Source: Fimbriimonadaceae bacterium
GTDB taxonomy: Bacteria > Armatimonadota > Fimbriimonadia > Fimbriimonadales > Fimbriimonadaceae
Assembly: GCA_023957775.1 (NCBI GenBank)
Contig: JAMLGR010000001.1
Span: 124,001-188,000 of the forward strand
Length of the DNA: 64,000 bases
Direction of reading: 5' to 3'
The notes beneath the pieces are model-generated. The model made no database searches and had not been told where the DNA came from. It worked only from the letters and a program-made list of their open reading frames with translations. Of this stretch, positions 36,624-46,076 are shown one piece after another; positions within the stretch are counted from its first letter, which is position 1, and each line of letters opens with the position of its first letter. Position numbers and translations under genes: made by a program.

Positions 36624-37543
36624 TCGCCCAACACGCTGCGGAAGAAGCCTTCGAACTCCAACCTCGAGGCCAATGGCCACGAGTCTTGGGCAAAGGGCAA
36701 GATGCCGACGGCTCGGCCAGTGGGTTCCCTGGCGATCAGAGGCGCATCGGCGTCGTTGCAGGCAAGGATCGCGGGCGAGGCCCACTCCTCGCCTCGCAGC
36801 CACCGGCTCCTAGCCGCCCACGCCAGCATCGACGGGACGCCGGATGCAGGCAGCTCCATCCGAACCAGAGGCAGCGGCTCGTACGAGACGTCCCGACCTC
36901 CCGTCAGCACGGCGAGCGAACCCGGGACGATCGTGGGAAGCCCCGTGGCCGCCTCATCGTTCTCGGCCTGATCCGAGGCGGGGAATAGGAGCACCTTCTC
37001 AAGGCCTGCCGGAACCGAGACCCGCTCGTCTGGGGCGGCGGTCAGCAAACCTGTTTCACCCGGATCGTCCATGAGCATCGCCGCCGCCGAGGGGTCCCCA
37101 ACCCCGCCAATGGACTCCAAGTGATCGCCAAGATGTCGTTGGGCCCAGAGGTGCTGCGGCGCGGTGGAAAGCGCCAACCGGAGGAGCGCCTCCAGCGCCG
37201 GAAGCTCCACCGTGACGGCGGCCTCCCCGTCCCAGAAGGCCGTCCATCGCCAACCGCGGGGCCCGTGCGACAACTCTCCGTACGGGGGCAGGCGCCGGAA
37301 GAGAGCCCAGCCCTCTGGAGTCAGCGCCGTCCGAGGTTCGGCATCGGCCAGGGATAGGATCGGGCAGGCCATGGGATCGAGGGCGCCCTCCGCTGCGGCC
37401 TGGTTCAAGGCCCCAGCGACGGCCGCTGCGGACGGACTGCAGAAGGCGGGGGGCAGGTAGCGGTAGAGAAGGCCCTCCTGTCCTTGGCGTTCGGAGCCGG
37501 GACAGAAGCCAAATCCCAGAACCGGGGGCAAGGGCACGCTCAC
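36620..37543 (-). CDS. Hypothetical protein, unknown family
   Basis: 307 residues, no signal peptide or membrane segment. It opens LPPVLGFGFCPGSERQGQEG, followed by an Ala-rich helical region and a long mixed domain (RRLPPYGELSHGPRGWRWTA; SRWLRGEEWASPAILACNDA). I do not recognise the family. The start is GTG at 37543, with CAAACT ending 6 nt upstream; a second GTG two codons on is possible. It is divergent from the DUF255 gene with only 41 bp between. Confidence 0.55.
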   Translation of the reverse strand: MSVPLPPVLGFGFCPGSERQGQEGLLYRYLPPAFCSPSAAAVAGALNQAAAEGALDPMACPILSLADAEPRTALTPEGWALFRRLPPYGELSHGPRGWRWTAFWDGEAAVTVELPALEALLRLALSTAPQHLWAQRHLGDHLESIGGVGDPSAAAMLMDDPGETGLLTAAPDERVSVPAGLEKVLLFPASDQAENDEAATGLPTIVPGSLAVLTGGRDVSYEPLPLVRMELPASGVPSMLAWAARSRWLRGEEWASPAILACNDADAPLIAREPTGRAVGILPFAQDSWPLASRLEFEGFFRSVLGD

Positions 37544-37584
37544 CTCTTCAGTTTGGCATCTCACCCGGCTGATACACTGCGGGG

Positions 37585-39693
37585 ATGGGCAACCGCTTGG
37601 CCGCCTCGACGTCCCTCTATCTGCGTCAGCACGCGTCCAACCCGATCGCATGGCACGCGTGGGGAGAGGAGGCTTTCGAAGAGGCCGCCCGGCGGGACTG
37701 CCCCGTCTTCCTCAGCGTCGGTTACGCCTCTTGCCACTGGTGCCACGTGATGGCGCACGAGTCCTTCGAGGACCCGGACGTCGCCCGCGTCCTGAACGAG
37801 CACTTCGTGTGCGTCAAGGTGGATCGCGAGGAGCGTCCGGACGTGGATGAGGCCTACATGCTGGCCGTCCAGTTGGCCACGGGACGGGGAGGGTGGCCCA
37901 TGAGCGTGTTCCTCACACCCTCCCGCAAGCCGTTCCTGGCGGCCACCTACGTTCCCAAGGAGCCTCGCGGCGGCCACCCCGGCTTCCAAGCCCTCTGCCT
38001 CCGGGTCGAGGAAGCTTGGCGTACGGAACGGGATGCCCTCGAAGCGGCCGCGGAGGAGTTCAGCGAGGCGATCGCAAGGGTCCAGGCCCGGCAGGCTCCC
38101 GCCTCGGACGTCGGACTCTCCCAATTGCCCGACCAGGCGGTGGCCGCCCTCGCCCATGACTTCGACAACCGCTTTGGCGGCTTTGGGGACACGCCGAAGT
38201 TTCCACCCCACACCGCCATCGCGCTTCTGATGGCCTGCGCCCGGCGCGCGGGGGCAGAGGAGATGCGGAGCACGGCGGCCTCGATGGCGCACGCGACGCT
38301 CGTCCAGATGATCCGCGGGGGCATCCACGACCAGGTGGGAGGCGGCTTCCACCGGTATTCGACCGACGCGGCGTGGCTGCTTCCGCACTTCGAGAAGATG
38401 CTCGTCGACAATGCGCTGATGCTGGTCAACCTTGGCGAGGCTGCTGAGTCGGGGACGGGCGAGACCGAGGTGTACCGCCGCACCGCGGCCCGGCTCGTCG
38501 CATGGATGGAGCGCGAACTGCGCCTGCCCGGAGGGCTTTACGGGTCCGCGCTCGACGCGGACTCGGAAGGAGAGGAGGGGCGTTACTACGTGTGGACGGA
38601 GGACGAGGTCCGGTCCGCGCTGGGCGATCGGGCGGCCGCGTTCCTCTCCGCGTTCGGTTTCGAACAGGACGGGAACTTCGCGGACGAAGCGACGGGCGAG
38701 CGCACGGGCGCGAACATCCCCCACGGTGTGCTGAATGCCGCGCCCTTCGACGCGGACCTGGGACGCCTCCTCGAGGTGCGGGCCGAGAGGCCCCCTCCCG
38801 CGCTGGACGACAAGGCCGTCGTCGGTTGGAACGCCCTTGCGATGGGAGCGCTCGCACGCATGGGATTCCTGGATCCGGCTCTGCGGTTGGCCGAGGTGCT
38901 GGAGGGTGTCGTGGAGACCGACGGCGGAGTGCCCAGAGTCGTCTCCACGCAGCGACCCTCGACGCTGGGTTACCTCGACGATCACGCCTTTGCCGCCCAA
39001 GGATTCTTCCGCGTCGCAGAAGCGACGGGCGATCCGCGCTGGTCCGCACTCGCAAAGCGGATCGTCGCGAAAATGGTCTCGGAGTTTGAAGACCCGGAGG
39101 GCGGCTTCTTCGCCACCGGAGTGCACCACGAGCGGCTCCTGGGCCGCACCAAACCCGTGTTCGACCAGCCCGCTCCCAGCGGAAACGCCGTGGCCGTCGA
39201 GTGCCTGCTGCGTGCGGGACGCCAAGATGCCGCGGAGCGCGCCGTGCGGTCCCTCGCCGGTTGGATGGCCCACGCCCCCCAAGCCACCGAGGCGCTGCTC
39301 CGGGCCACCATGCCCCTGATTGCACAGCCCGGGTTCGCGGGCTTCCAGGAACCGGTTCAGATCCGCCTGGAACCAGAGGCATGGGCGGTTGAGGGCGACG
39401 TGGCCCGAGGTCGGATCCTAATCACCATCGCTCCCGGCCATCACATCAACTCCCGCCGGCCACCCGCCAAGTGGCTGATCCCGACGAGCGTGGAGTTCGA
39501 GGGGTTGGACGCCACGGTCGGATTCCCCGAGGACGCGGAGCTGGGTTGGGATGGCGAGTTGGAGCTTCCCGTAACGCTCCAGGTTTCCGGACAGGACTCG
39601 TTCGAGGTCGTCGTGCGCTACCAGGCGTGCACGGAAGACGTCTGTCTGGAACCATCGGTCCAGCGCGTGGCAGGCCGCCTGCGGCGCAGCTAG
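37585..39693 (+). CDS. DUF255 thioredoxin-domain protein (YyaL family) with a DsbD-alpha-like C-terminal domain
   Basis: 702 residues. N-terminal thioredoxin-like DUF255 domain with SVGYASCHWCHVMAHESF (CxxC) at about residue 50, followed by an alpha/alpha-barrel like N-acylglucosamine epimerase (FEKMLVDNALMLVNL), the usual YyaL/spermatogenesis-associated-20 form. After about residue 580 an extra beta domain follows, with IAPGHHINSRRPPAKWLIPT and VVRYQACTEDVCLEPSVQ. The latter carries the Cys pair typical of the DsbD N-terminal periplasmic domain. No signal peptide is visible, so location is unclear. TACACT ends 6 nt before the ATG. Confidence 0.88.
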   Translation: MGNRLAASTSLYLRQHASNPIAWHAWGEEAFEEAARRDCPVFLSVGYASCHWCHVMAHESFEDPDVARVLNEHFVCVKVDREERPDVDEAYMLAVQLATGRGGWPMSVFLTPSRKPFLAATYVPKEPRGGHPGFQALCLRVEEAWRTERDALEAAAEEFSEAIARVQARQAPASDVGLSQLPDQAVAALAHDFDNRFGGFGDTPKFPPHTAIALLMACARRAGAEEMRSTAASMAHATLVQMIRGGIHDQVGGGFHRYSTDAAWLLPHFEKMLVDNALMLVNLGEAAESGTGETEVYRRTAARLVAWMERELRLPGGLYGSALDADSEGEEGRYYVWTEDEVRSALGDRAAAFLSAFGFEQDGNFADEATGERTGANIPHGVLNAAPFDADLGRLLEVRAERPPPALDDKAVVGWNALAMGALARMGFLDPALRLAEVLEGVVETDGGVPRVVSTQRPSTLGYLDDHAFAAQGFFRVAEATGDPRWSALAKRIVAKMVSEFEDPEGGFFATGVHHERLLGRTKPVFDQPAPSGNAVAVECLLRAGRQDAAERAVRSLAGWMAHAPQATEALLRATMPLIAQPGFAGFQEPVQIRLEPEAWAVEGDVARGRILITIAPGHHINSRRPPAKWLIPTSVEFEGLDATVGFPEDAELGWDGELELPVTLQVSGQDSFEVVVRYQACTEDVCLEPSVQRVAGRLRRS

Positions 39694-41909
39694 GGCGCCC
39701 ACCGCATGCGTTTGTACATCCAGGCCCGCGCCAGCGGCTCTTGGTCGCTGGCATGCGCTCCGGACTCGGCGACCCCGGGAGTCAGGACGTTGCGGCCCGC
39801 GGGCGTCTTCCAAAGCTCGACCAGTTGGATGTACGTCCCTCGGTTCGAGTAGGGAATAGGCACGCCTTCGACCACGGGGATGGTCCCCGGCGTGTACGCC
39901 CACGTGCCAGGATTCTCGCCGCGCTCGGACACCATCCGCTCGACCGCTTTTCGAAAGGCGGCAACGATGAGTTGGTCGGCGGTGCGACCGGCGAGGTAGT
40001 CGATGTTTGTCTCGCCTTCGAGCGCGTTGAGGATCAAGGAGGGTTGGAGCGCCGTTCGAAAGAGGTCTGGCGAGAGGAAGCTCCCCATCGGCGCGCTGAA
40101 CAACTCCGCGCGGACGGCGTCGAGGGTTCGCAGGTAGAGGCTGGCACCGTGCGATCCCGCGACTGCCTTCCCCTCGTAGGCGATCAGCATCTGTGCGGCC
40201 TGTCGTTCCGTCTCGCTGGACCACGCCGCGCCCTGCAGGGCGTGTCGAAACGCGGGCATGAGGTACTCCGCGGTCTCCTCGGTGCGCGCGATCCACCACG
40301 CGGCCATCTCCAGATCCACGGGAGCCAGCGACTCTGCCGTGAGTTGGTGGAGGAGGGCCGAGTTGCGGAAGATGCGACCCCATGCCGGTGTGTCGAAATT
40401 CGGCCACCATGCCGCAGGTTTGTTGTTCCAGTTGGCGATCAGCCCTTCTCGGGGATCGACGACGAGCGGCATCTGCCCCGGCGGCACGAAACCCCTCCAC
40501 GCCGTATCCTGCGAAAGGGGCATGGGAAAACGCGGGTCCCAACCGGGCGCGCGCAACGGAACCCGGCCGCAGTAGTGGTAGCCGATGTGCCCGGAGGTGG
40601 TGGCATAGAAGAGGTTGAACGTGAGCGGGATCCGTGCGGCGACGGCCTTGACGTCGCTTGGCTCCTTGGCCGAGTAGAGGTCGTAAAGCGCCGCGAAGCC
40701 CTGCAGCTCGCGATCGGCAAAACCGGACCGCCGGACGAACACGGTCGATCGGGTGGCCAGCAGCACGGGTCCGTCCTCGGTGGATTTCGCCACCACGGAC
40801 TCCGGTTTCTCGCCTTTGACCGCAAGCGCCCGGTTCTCACTCCGTATGGGTTTCAACTTCCCATCGACCCGATACGAACCGCCCTCGATCGGCGCGAAGA
40901 AGATGTCGTCGGTGTCGGCCACCCCGCTGGTCAGACCCCACGCGAGGTCCTTGGTGTGGCCGATGATCACCCCCGGCACGCCCGGCACGTCCATCCCGAC
41001 GACGTGCACGCCCTCGGCGTCGAGCGACATCTCGTGGACGACCGAGGGCACGCGAAAGCCCATTTGGGGCGCGGACAGCAGGAGGGGAACGCCGAGTCGG
41101 GAACGCCCCTTCGACACGACCACCGCGTAGCTGCCCGTCTTGAAGGGCACGTTCCGCGTTTCCGCCACGATTCGGGAGTCCTCCAGCGATGCCGTGCGGA
41201 TCGCCGGGAGCAGCTCGAGCAACGAAACTTTGGGCAGGGCGGCGAGATGGTGCTCCGTTTCCGCCCGGGTGGCCGTGGGAAACGCGGGGTGCGTCGACAG
41301 CGGATCGTCCGAAGGGGCGACGGTGGGGATCGAGCGTGGGTCGTTCTGCCACAGCAAATCGTCGAGGACGTCGGGCAGCCGGTCCTTGACCGGACGCCCT
41401 TTCAGATATTCGACGAGGGCCAAGTTGCGAAGCTCCCCTGCGCCGCCCGAACCAAACAGTTGGCCGAGCCGAATCGCGATGGCCGCAGAGTCCAGAGCGG
41501 TCCACGGTTGGGGCTCGAAGCCCGCCGCGGCGTAGCCGGGGGGCAACGTCTTGGATTGGCGCGCCTTCTCGATGTAGGCGTTCACTCCGAGCGCGTACGC
41601 CTCGAAGGCCGCCCGCGAGCGAGCATCCAACCCGGCAAGCTGCGCTTCGATTTGGGCAACGGTGTAGCCCGTCCGGAGGACCTCGCGGTCCGAGGCGGCC
41701 ACTTCGGGCCCGAATACCTCCGCCAGAGTCCCGCGCGCCAGGCGGCGGCTGTTCTCCATCTGCCAGAGGCGATCCTCGGCGGTCGCGTAGCCCGCGCCCT
41801 CAAACGCCTGCTCCCACGTCGAGGCCCGCACGTGCGGGACGCCGTAGTCGTCCCTCGTCACGGTGTAGGACGGCTGGTGCAGAAACAGGGCGAGGGCGAC
41901 GAACCACAT
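39690..41909 (-). CDS. Exported penicillin acylase-family N-terminal-nucleophile hydrolase
   Basis: 739 residues with a short signal (MWFVALALFLHQ). The alpha-chain region has YGVPHVRASTWEQAFEGAGY and AEDRLWQMENSRR, S45-family landmarks. Autocleavage probably exposes the Ser of FKTGSYAVVVSKGRS (near residue 261), followed by LSAPQMGFRVPSVVHEM and the conserved GVPGVIIGHTKDLAWGLT. In many members the Ser is followed by Asn; here it is Tyr. Substrates include acyl amides and acyl-homoserine lactones; unknown here. TAAACT ends 6 nt before the ATG. Confidence 0.92.
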   Translation of the reverse strand: MWFVALALFLHQPSYTVTRDDYGVPHVRASTWEQAFEGAGYATAEDRLWQMENSRRLARGTLAEVFGPEVAASDREVLRTGYTVAQIEAQLAGLDARSRAAFEAYALGVNAYIEKARQSKTLPPGYAAAGFEPQPWTALDSAAIAIRLGQLFGSGGAGELRNLALVEYLKGRPVKDRLPDVLDDLLWQNDPRSIPTVAPSDDPLSTHPAFPTATRAETEHHLAALPKVSLLELLPAIRTASLEDSRIVAETRNVPFKTGSYAVVVSKGRSRLGVPLLLSAPQMGFRVPSVVHEMSLDAEGVHVVGMDVPGVPGVIIGHTKDLAWGLTSGVADTDDIFFAPIEGGSYRVDGKLKPIRSENRALAVKGEKPESVVAKSTEDGPVLLATRSTVFVRRSGFADRELQGFAALYDLYSAKEPSDVKAVAARIPLTFNLFYATTSGHIGYHYCGRVPLRAPGWDPRFPMPLSQDTAWRGFVPPGQMPLVVDPREGLIANWNNKPAAWWPNFDTPAWGRIFRNSALLHQLTAESLAPVDLEMAAWWIARTEETAEYLMPAFRHALQGAAWSSETERQAAQMLIAYEGKAVAGSHGASLYLRTLDAVRAELFSAPMGSFLSPDLFRTALQPSLILNALEGETNIDYLAGRTADQLIVAAFRKAVERMVSERGENPGTWAYTPGTIPVVEGVPIPYSNRGTYIQLVELWKTPAGRNVLTPGVAESGAHASDQEPLARAWMYKRMRWAP

Positions 41910-41947
41910 GCCGCCAGTTTAGCGTTTCACGCGCCGCGGGGCGTGGG

Positions 41948-42151
41948 TTAGGGAAGGCTGCGGCCGCTTCCGCCACCGAGGCTTTTGCGCGTGATCAAGC
42001 CGTAGAGGATCAGGCCGATTCCACCGATGATCGCGATGGGAATCAAGATCTGCAAGAGCCCGGCGAGAAGTCCAAGAACGATCTTGACCGCGAAGAACGC
42101 CGCAAAGACGCCTGCGATGATGTACAGACCCAGTTTGATGCTTCCCGACAT
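41948..42151 (-). CDS. Small membrane protein, unknown
   Basis: 67 residues with two hydrophobic helices (LGLYIIAGVFAAFFAVKIVL and LLQILIPIAIIGGIGLILYG) and a short basic Gly-rich tail. GGAG precedes the ATG by about 6 nt. No family recognised. The long open frame extending to 44335 on this strand is a shadow of nadE and the oxidoreductase. Confidence 0.6.
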   Translation of the reverse strand: MSGSIKLGLYIIAGVFAAFFAVKIVLGLLAGLLQILIPIAIIGGIGLILYGLITRKSLGGGSGRSLP

Positions 42152-42295
42152 GGTTGCTCCAAGGTTTCCGCGGACAGTCTTCTGCGGCGACCTTAAGGCT
42201 AATCTACAGCAATTGTCGGCGCGATGTCGCGCCTGGCTCCAACTCGGGGACTTTGGGCCCGGCAAACCCGGTTGGCCCCCAAGTAAGATTCGACC

Positions 42296-43156
42296 ATGCA
42301 GGTCCCGGTGTTCCGAGCCTCGGCGCCCGATCCCGAATCCGATGCGTTGCTGCAGCTCAACGAGTCGCTCACGCTCGACTGGCTCGTGCGCTTCCTGCGG
42401 CACGAGTGCATCGTCCGCCGCGGCGTCCCGCGCGCCGTCCTCGGGCTCTCGGGCGGGGTGGACTCCGCGCTCGCGGCCACCCTCTGCGCCCGCGCCTTCG
42501 GACCCGAGAACGTCTGGGCGTATCGGATGCCCTACAAACTCTCGTCGGGCGAGAGTCTCGAGCACGCCCGGCTCGTCGTGAAGGCCTTGGGAATCCACGA
42601 GCGAACGATCGACATCAGCCCGATGGTCGACGGTTACGCCGCCACGCAGCCCGACCTCACGCCGGCCAGGCTCGGCAACGTGTGCGCGCGGGCCCGGATG
42701 ATCGTCCTGTTCGACCAGTCCGCCGAGATGGGTGCGCTTCCCATCGGAACCGGAAACAAGACCGAGCGCCTCTTTGGCTACTACACGTGGCATGCGGACG
42801 ACGCGCCTCCCATCAACCCGCTGGGCGATCTCTTCAAGACGCAGGTGTGGGCGCTTGCACGCGCCGCCGGCGTCCCGGAAATCATCGTTGAGAAGCCGGC
42901 AACCGCCGACCTGATCCAGGGACAGACCGACGAGGGCGATTTCGGCATCTCCTACCCGCGCGCCGACCGCATTCTCGTGCAGCTCGTGCAGGGAAGGAAG
43001 CCGGCGGCGCTCGTGCGCCAGGGATTCGACCCGCGCGAAGTCGAACTGGTGCGGTCCAAAGTGGACGCGACCCACTGGAAACGCCGACTCCCGACCGTCG
43101 CGATGCTCAGTACCAGCTCGATCGGGGACTACTATCTGCGCCCTGTGGATTACTGA
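42296..43156 (+). CDS. nadE: NAD+ synthase (ammonia-dependent type)
   Basis: Last step of NAD synthesis: ATP-dependent amidation of deamido-NAD. 286 residues. ATP pyrophosphatase P-loop SGGVDSALAATL near residue 53, then the NH3/NaAD-binding loop GTGNKTERLFGYYTWHADDA and the C-terminal EKPATADLIQGQTDEGDFG. No glutaminase (nitrilase) domain, so ammonia or a separate amidotransferase must supply nitrogen. TAAGAT ends 6 nt before the ATG. Convergent 7-bp overlap with the oxidoreductase. Confidence 0.95.
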   Translation: MQVPVFRASAPDPESDALLQLNESLTLDWLVRFLRHECIVRRGVPRAVLGLSGGVDSALAATLCARAFGPENVWAYRMPYKLSSGESLEHARLVVKALGIHERTIDISPMVDGYAATQPDLTPARLGNVCARARMIVLFDQSAEMGALPIGTGNKTERLFGYYTWHADDAPPINPLGDLFKTQVWALARAAGVPEIIVEKPATADLIQGQTDEGDFGISYPRADRILVQLVQGRKPAALVRQGFDPREVELVRSKVDATHWKRRLPTVAMLSTSSIGDYYLRPVDY

Positions 43157-44403
43157 CCGGGACGCGTGATGAGGCGGGCGCCCCGTTCGTAGGTCGCGTA
43201 CGCCCAGGCCCACTCCACCAACACCACGATTCGGTTCCGGAAACCGATCAGATAGACGATGTGGATCGCCAGCCAGAGGAGCCATGCCAGCGCCCCGCCG
43301 AGCTTCCAGCGCCCCCACTCCAGAACGGCGGAGGAGCGTCCCACCGTCGCCAAGTTGCCCTTGTCGACGTAATGGAACGGGCCTGGGTCCCTCCCAAGGC
43401 CTGCGCGGCTGCGCAACAACTTCGCGACGTGCCTCGCCTGCTGCATGGCGACCGGCGCCACGCCGGGGAGCGGGACGCCGTCTTCGCCCTCGCACCTTGC
43501 CGTGTCGCCGATCACGAACAGGTCGGTGTCCGCCGCGGGCTCCAACGTCGGACCGACCGGCACGCGGCCGGCCCGATCGGGTTCGACGCAAAGCCATCGC
43601 GCTGCTGGCGACGCCTCGACTCCCGCAGCCCAGAGGACGGTGGCTGCGGCCACGGGCCCCTGGGTGGTCTCGACCCCTTCTGGCGTCACTTTCTCCACCC
43701 TTGTCGAGGTGCGGACCTCGACCCCGAGTCTTCTCAGATCCCGCACCGCTCGCTCGGCCAGGTCCTTCGAAAACGTCGCCAGAATGCGATCGCCGCCTTC
43801 CAGCAAGAGGATCTTCGCCCGGGTGGGGTCGATGCGCCGGAAATCTCGTGCGAGGACCCGCTTGGCGAGTTCTCCGATCGAACCGGCCAACTCGACTCCC
43901 GTTGGCCCCCCGCCGACGATCGCGAAGGTCAGCAGGGCCTCTCTTTGTGCAGGATCCTCGCACCGCTCGGCGCGTTCGAACGCCGTGAGGATCCGGCGCC
44001 GCATCTCCGTTGCGTCCTCGACGGTCTTCAAGCCCGGGGCGTCGCGCTCCCATTCGGGATGGCCGAAGTAGCTGTGGGACGCGCCTGTGGCAAGGACGAG
44101 GGAGTCGTAGGGAAGGTGCGAACCATCGGCGAGGAGTACGCGTCGGCCTGGGACGTCCACGTCGACCACCTCGGCCATGAGAACCCTCGTGTTCTTGCAT
44201 CGCCTCAGGATCGAGCGAATGGGAGCCGCGATGCTCGCGGGCGAGAGGCCCGCGGTGGCGACCTGGTAGAGCAAGGGCTGGAAGAGATGGTGGTTCGTCC
44301 GGTCCACGACCGTGACCTCGAAAGCCTCGCCGCAAAGCGCCTTCGCCAACGTGAGGCCTCCGAAGCCTGCCCCCACGATCACGACCTTCCTCGAATCCCC
44401 CAT
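43150..44403 (-). CDS. Type II NADH:quinone oxidoreductase (NDH-2-like)
   Basis: 417 residues. FAD-binding GxGxxG in VVIVGAGFGGLTLAKAL, QPLLYQVATAGLSP (quinone-site region), NADH-binding IVGGGPTGVELAGSI, the second FAD motif DLFVIGDTARCEGEDGVPLPGVAPVAMQQ, and a hydrophobic C-terminal tail (LAWLLWLAIHIVYLIGF) that anchors it peripherally. It transfers electrons from NADH to menaquinone without pumping protons. ATG at 44403 is preferred, as CATAAT ends 7 nt before it; ATG at 44412 is possible. Confidence 0.93.
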   Translation of the reverse strand: MGDSRKVVIVGAGFGGLTLAKALCGEAFEVTVVDRTNHHLFQPLLYQVATAGLSPASIAAPIRSILRRCKNTRVLMAEVVDVDVPGRRVLLADGSHLPYDSLVLATGASHSYFGHPEWERDAPGLKTVEDATEMRRRILTAFERAERCEDPAQREALLTFAIVGGGPTGVELAGSIGELAKRVLARDFRRIDPTRAKILLLEGGDRILATFSKDLAERAVRDLRRLGVEVRTSTRVEKVTPEGVETTQGPVAAATVLWAAGVEASPAARWLCVEPDRAGRVPVGPTLEPAADTDLFVIGDTARCEGEDGVPLPGVAPVAMQQARHVAKLLRSRAGLGRDPGPFHYVDKGNLATVGRSSAVLEWGRWKLGGALAWLLWLAIHIVYLIGFRNRIVVLVEWAWAYATYERGARLITRPGQ

Positions 44404-44465
44404 GCCAGGCATTATGAAAGCCTGCTGGGTTGCCCAGAAGCGCTCCGCTCGGCCATGATCCACCT

Positions 44466-44798
44466 ATGGAGCACTTTCGGCATGCTCTGTGGGCGGTCGC
44501 AAGGAGCGTGGTGGACGCCTCGGGAACGACCGGGACGGGTCAAGGAGCGAAGGCCCTTCGCGCGTTCCTGAGGGACGAACACGACGCCACCGTCCAGCTC
44601 AGCCTCTTTGGCGGATGGTCGCTCGCCCGGTTCTTCGCCCACTCGGACCAGGCGCTGCAACGCATGGAGGAGGAGATTCGGATCGGGATCCGGGTCCGCA
44701 TGCCGCTCAGCGTCTTCACGAGACGCCTGAGGGCCGACGATACGCTCGCGATCCTGGCCCTCGACGTGGCCCAGGCGGCGGAGCGGGAGGCTTCTTGA
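44466..44798 (+). CDS. Hypothetical protein, unknown
   Basis: 110 residues, mostly helical. Text such as FRHALWAVARSVVDASGTTG, VQLSLFGGWSLARFFAHSD and MEEEIRIGIRVRM suggests a small soluble protein; no family recognised. The coding frame is credible by its position, 29 bp before the E2 gene and with CATGAT ending 6 nt before the ATG. It may be in a transcript with E2. Confidence 0.5.
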   Translation: MEHFRHALWAVARSVVDASGTTGTGQGAKALRAFLRDEHDATVQLSLFGGWSLARFFAHSDQALQRMEEEIRIGIRVRMPLSVFTRRLRADDTLAILALDVAQAAEREAS

Positions 44799-44827
44799 GG
44801 CCCTCCCAGGTTCGGTAGAATCCCCCC

Positions 44828-46063
44828 ATGCCTGTGGAGATCCTCATGCCCGAACTGGGCGAGTCCGTGCACGAAGGGACCGTGAGCCGGTGGCTCAAGA
44901 AGGAGGGGGAGGCGGTCAAGGAAGACGAGCCGGTCGTGGAGATCATGACCGACAAAGTCAACACGGAGCTGCCCGCGCCCGCCAGCGGAGTGCTTTCCAA
45001 GATCCTCATTCAAGAGGGTGAGCTGGTCAAGGTCTTCGCGGCGATGGGGATCATCGACGAGACAGGCTCGGCGGCGAAGACGGCCCCGGCGAAGGAAACG
45101 GCAGGCAAGACCAAGGAGAAGCCTGCGGAGGCGCCGAAGGCGGAACCCAGGGCCGAGCCGGCGGCGGCCGAGAGCGAACGCACCTGGTTCACGCCGGTGG
45201 TTCGCTCGATTGCGAAGGAGCATGGCCTCGACGACGCCACTCTCTCCACCATTTCCGGATCTGGTGCGGGAGGCCGCGTCACCCGTCGGGACGTCGAGGC
45301 CTACCTCGAGTCGCGAGAGGGCGCTCCTGCTCCCGCCGGCCCGCAGCCGGCGGCGGTCGGGCCGGACCAGGAGGTTGTGAAGCTCGCGGGAATGCGAAAG
45401 ATGATCGCCGACGCGTTGACCCGCAGTTCCCAAGTGCCCACCGTGAGCACGACGATCGATGTCGACGTGAGCCGGATGGTCGAGTTTCGGGCTCACAACA
45501 AGGAGTCATTCCTCAACCAATACGGCCTGAAGCTCACGTACACCCCGTTCTTCATCAAGGCCGTCACCGAGGCTCTGCAAGAGTTCCCGCTGGTCAACGC
45601 GTCCCTCCAGGAAGACGACAAGATCGTGATGCACCGCGGCGTGACGATGGGAGTCGCCGTTTCGTTGGGCCAAAAGGGCGACCAGGGACTGATCGTGCCC
45701 GTGCTTCGAGACACGCACAAGAAGTCGCTGGTCGAAATCGCAAAGGAGTTGGACAGCATCGCCGACAAGGCGCGCAACAACGGGTTGAAACCCGACGACG
45801 TTCAAGGCGGGACGTTCACCCTCACCAACCCCGGCAGTTACGGCGCGCTGTTCGGGACGCCGATGATCAACGCGCCGCAGGCGGGGATCCTGGGCACCTA
45901 TGCGATCCGCCAGGAAGTGGTCGTGCGGGACGGGATGATCGGCATCCGCCCCATGATGTACCTCGTCCTCACGTACGACCACCGCATCGTGGACGGGCTC
46001 CTTGCGGGCAGATTCCTGCAGTCGGTTCGAGACAAGCTGCAGAGCTTCGACTTCTTCAAGTAG
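44828..46063 (+). CDS. 2-oxo acid dehydrogenase E2 (dihydrolipoamide acyltransferase)
   Basis: 411 residues. Lipoyl domain at 1-78 with attachment lysine in EIMTDKVNTELPA, Ala/Pro/Lys-rich linker, peripheral-subunit-binding domain at about 120-160 (RSIAKEHGLDDATLSTISGS), and the catalytic trimer-forming domain with VLTYDHRIVDGLLAGRFL (His and Asp). The EIMTDKVN form is more common in branched-chain (BkdB) and mixed-type complexes than in pyruvate E2. No E1 or E3 gene is adjacent, so complex type is undecided. TAGAAT ends 6 nt before the ATG; the intervening bases are all C, so no ribosome site is present. Confidence 0.95.
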   Translation: MPVEILMPELGESVHEGTVSRWLKKEGEAVKEDEPVVEIMTDKVNTELPAPASGVLSKILIQEGELVKVFAAMGIIDETGSAAKTAPAKETAGKTKEKPAEAPKAEPRAEPAAAESERTWFTPVVRSIAKEHGLDDATLSTISGSGAGGRVTRRDVEAYLESREGAPAPAGPQPAAVGPDQEVVKLAGMRKMIADALTRSSQVPTVSTTIDVDVSRMVEFRAHNKESFLNQYGLKLTYTPFFIKAVTEALQEFPLVNASLQEDDKIVMHRGVTMGVAVSLGQKGDQGLIVPVLRDTHKKSLVEIAKELDSIADKARNNGLKPDDVQGGTFTLTNPGSYGALFGTPMINAPQAGILGTYAIRQEVVVRDGMIGIRPMMYLVLTYDHRIVDGLLAGRFLQSVRDKLQSFDFFK

Positions 46064-46076
46064 CCGCCGCACGGGC

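Noticed and set aside
42152-44335. Minus-strand open frame of 795 codons continuing from the small membrane protein
   Set aside because: It crosses nadE and the oxidoreductase gene with Arg/Gly-rich text and no homology; a GC-rich shadow. Only the last 67 codons are credible.
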